Shown in pieces: positions 63,401 through 64,000 of a stretch of DNA of 64,000 nucleotides. The stretch lies in NCBI GenBank assembly GCA_037974665.1, contig CM075769.1, forward strand, positions 80,228,690-80,292,689. The letters run 5' to 3'. Positions within the stretch are counted from its first letter, which is position 1; each line of letters starts with the position of its first letter. The translations under genes and the position numbers were made by a program. The notes beneath the pieces are model-generated. The model did not search any database, had not been told where the DNA came from, and saw nothing but the letters and a program-made list of their open reading frames with translations. The DNA is from Ehretia macrophylla (taxonomy: Eukaryota > Streptophyta > Magnoliopsida > Boraginales > Ehretiaceae).

Positions 63401-63597
63401 AGGAAAATAAACCAATGGGGACTGGGCAGCAGGAATAGGCCGCTGCCTATAGGTAAAAAAAAAAAAAAAAAAGAAAATTTAACCAATGGGGACTGGGCAG
63501 CATGAATAGGCCGCTGCCTATAGGTAAAAAAAAAAAAAAAAAAAAAATTAAATTAACCCAATGGGGACTGGGCAGAAGGAATAGGCCGCTGCCTATA

Positions 63598-63631
<34 letters not shown>

Positions 63632-63682
63632 AGGAAATAAAACCAATGGGGACTGGGCAGCAGGAATAGGCCGCTGCCTATA

Positions 63683-63750
<68 letters not shown>

Positions 63751-64000
63751 TGGAAATTAAACCAATGGGGACTGGGCAGCAGGAATAGGCCGCTGCCTAT
63801 AGGTAAAAAAAAAAATGAAATTAAACCAACGGGGACTGGGCAGAAGGAATAGGCCACTGCCTATAGGTAAAAAAAAAAAATTAAAAAAAAAATTAAAAAT
63901 AAAAAAAAAGAAGGAAATTAAACCAATGGGGACTGGGAAGCATGAATAGGCCACTGCCTATAGGTAAAAAAAAAAAGAAAAAAAGAAAAAAAAAGAAGGA

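Larger units (their letters stand above)
54634..64000 (+). repeat. A-tract-linked satellite, block 2 (runs off the window)
   Basis: Cores and linkers are of the same kind as at 31,246-49,748. The first monomers repeat block 1 in order: GGAACTGGGCAGC with GAATAGACCGC, then TTGGT with a T-interrupted linker, then AATAATCCAACGGGGAC with GGCCGGTGCC. Later landmarks also match: AAATAGGGGCAGC at 57,308 with AATATGGGCAGC at 33,909; GAATCGGCAGC at 59,525 with GAATCGGTAGC at 34,554; ATTACACAAATGG at 62,781 with 37,588. Block 2 has about 1.5 kb of extra monomers after 57.4 kb. Some A runs reach 62-63 nt (57,232-57,293 and 63,686-63,748). Confidence 0.95.

Noticed and set aside
31097..64000. Lysine-rich (+ strand) and phenylalanine-rich (- strand) open frames up to 216 residues
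   Set aside because: They are poly(A) or poly(T) translated, with the core read as a short spacer peptide. Frame is kept or lost according to A-run length, which is unstable. No start context or conserved product is seen.
1..64000. tRNA genes, 45S rDNA, telomeric TTTAGGG arrays or organellar DNA
   Set aside because: No such sequence was seen on reading either strand. The only RNA genes are 5S copies.

Overview
The window is a repeat-only stretch of a land-plant nuclear genome, very probably a seed plant. The basis is about 51 tandem copies of a plant-type 5S rRNA gene, all on the + strand. I find no protein-coding gene. The open frames are by-products of 5S repeat periodicity or of long A tracts read as poly-lysine or poly-phenylalanine.

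Layout. (1) 1-31,245: a 5S rDNA array with 46 gene copies of 119-120 nt and a repeat unit of 676-678 bp. Each gene has an internal Pol III promoter, a short upstream promoter (TATA-like near -26, GC near -14, C at -1) and a T-rich terminator. (2) 31,246-49,748: an unusual satellite with a core of about 56 nt joined by A tracts of roughly 10-63 nt, always A on the + strand. (3) 49,749-50,339: a 591-bp non-repetitive segment with TG...CA ends that looks like a solo LTR, probably Ty3/gypsy and probably in reverse orientation. It sits exactly between satellite and 5S DNA and has no target-site duplication. (4) 50,340-54,633: a second, short 5S block with one 5'-truncated and five full-length copies. 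(5) 54,634-64,000: the satellite again, to the window end.

Large-scale structure. The two 5S-to-satellite junctions (31,243-31,245 and 54,634-54,636) fall at the same base of the 5S spacer. Distinctive spacer variants match on the left and satellite monomers match in the same order on the right. About 30.4 kb onward and about 53.8 kb onward are therefore copies of one ancestral junction region, about 23.39 kb apart. The 5S array also holds nested higher-order repeats: a 3-unit repeat at 9.2-13.3 kb and a 384-bp identical tract shared by two distant units. The satellite has its own multi-kb duplications.

Function. Compared by eye, no 5S copy in the window equals the array consensus. Each differs at about 3-15 positions, often C-to-T or G-to-A, and many changes fall in the internal promoter. 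The block looks like a divergent, possibly silenced or peripheral part of the plant's 5S complement. Caveats: poly(A) lengths and nested repeats are where assemblies fail most often, and all comparisons here were made by eye.
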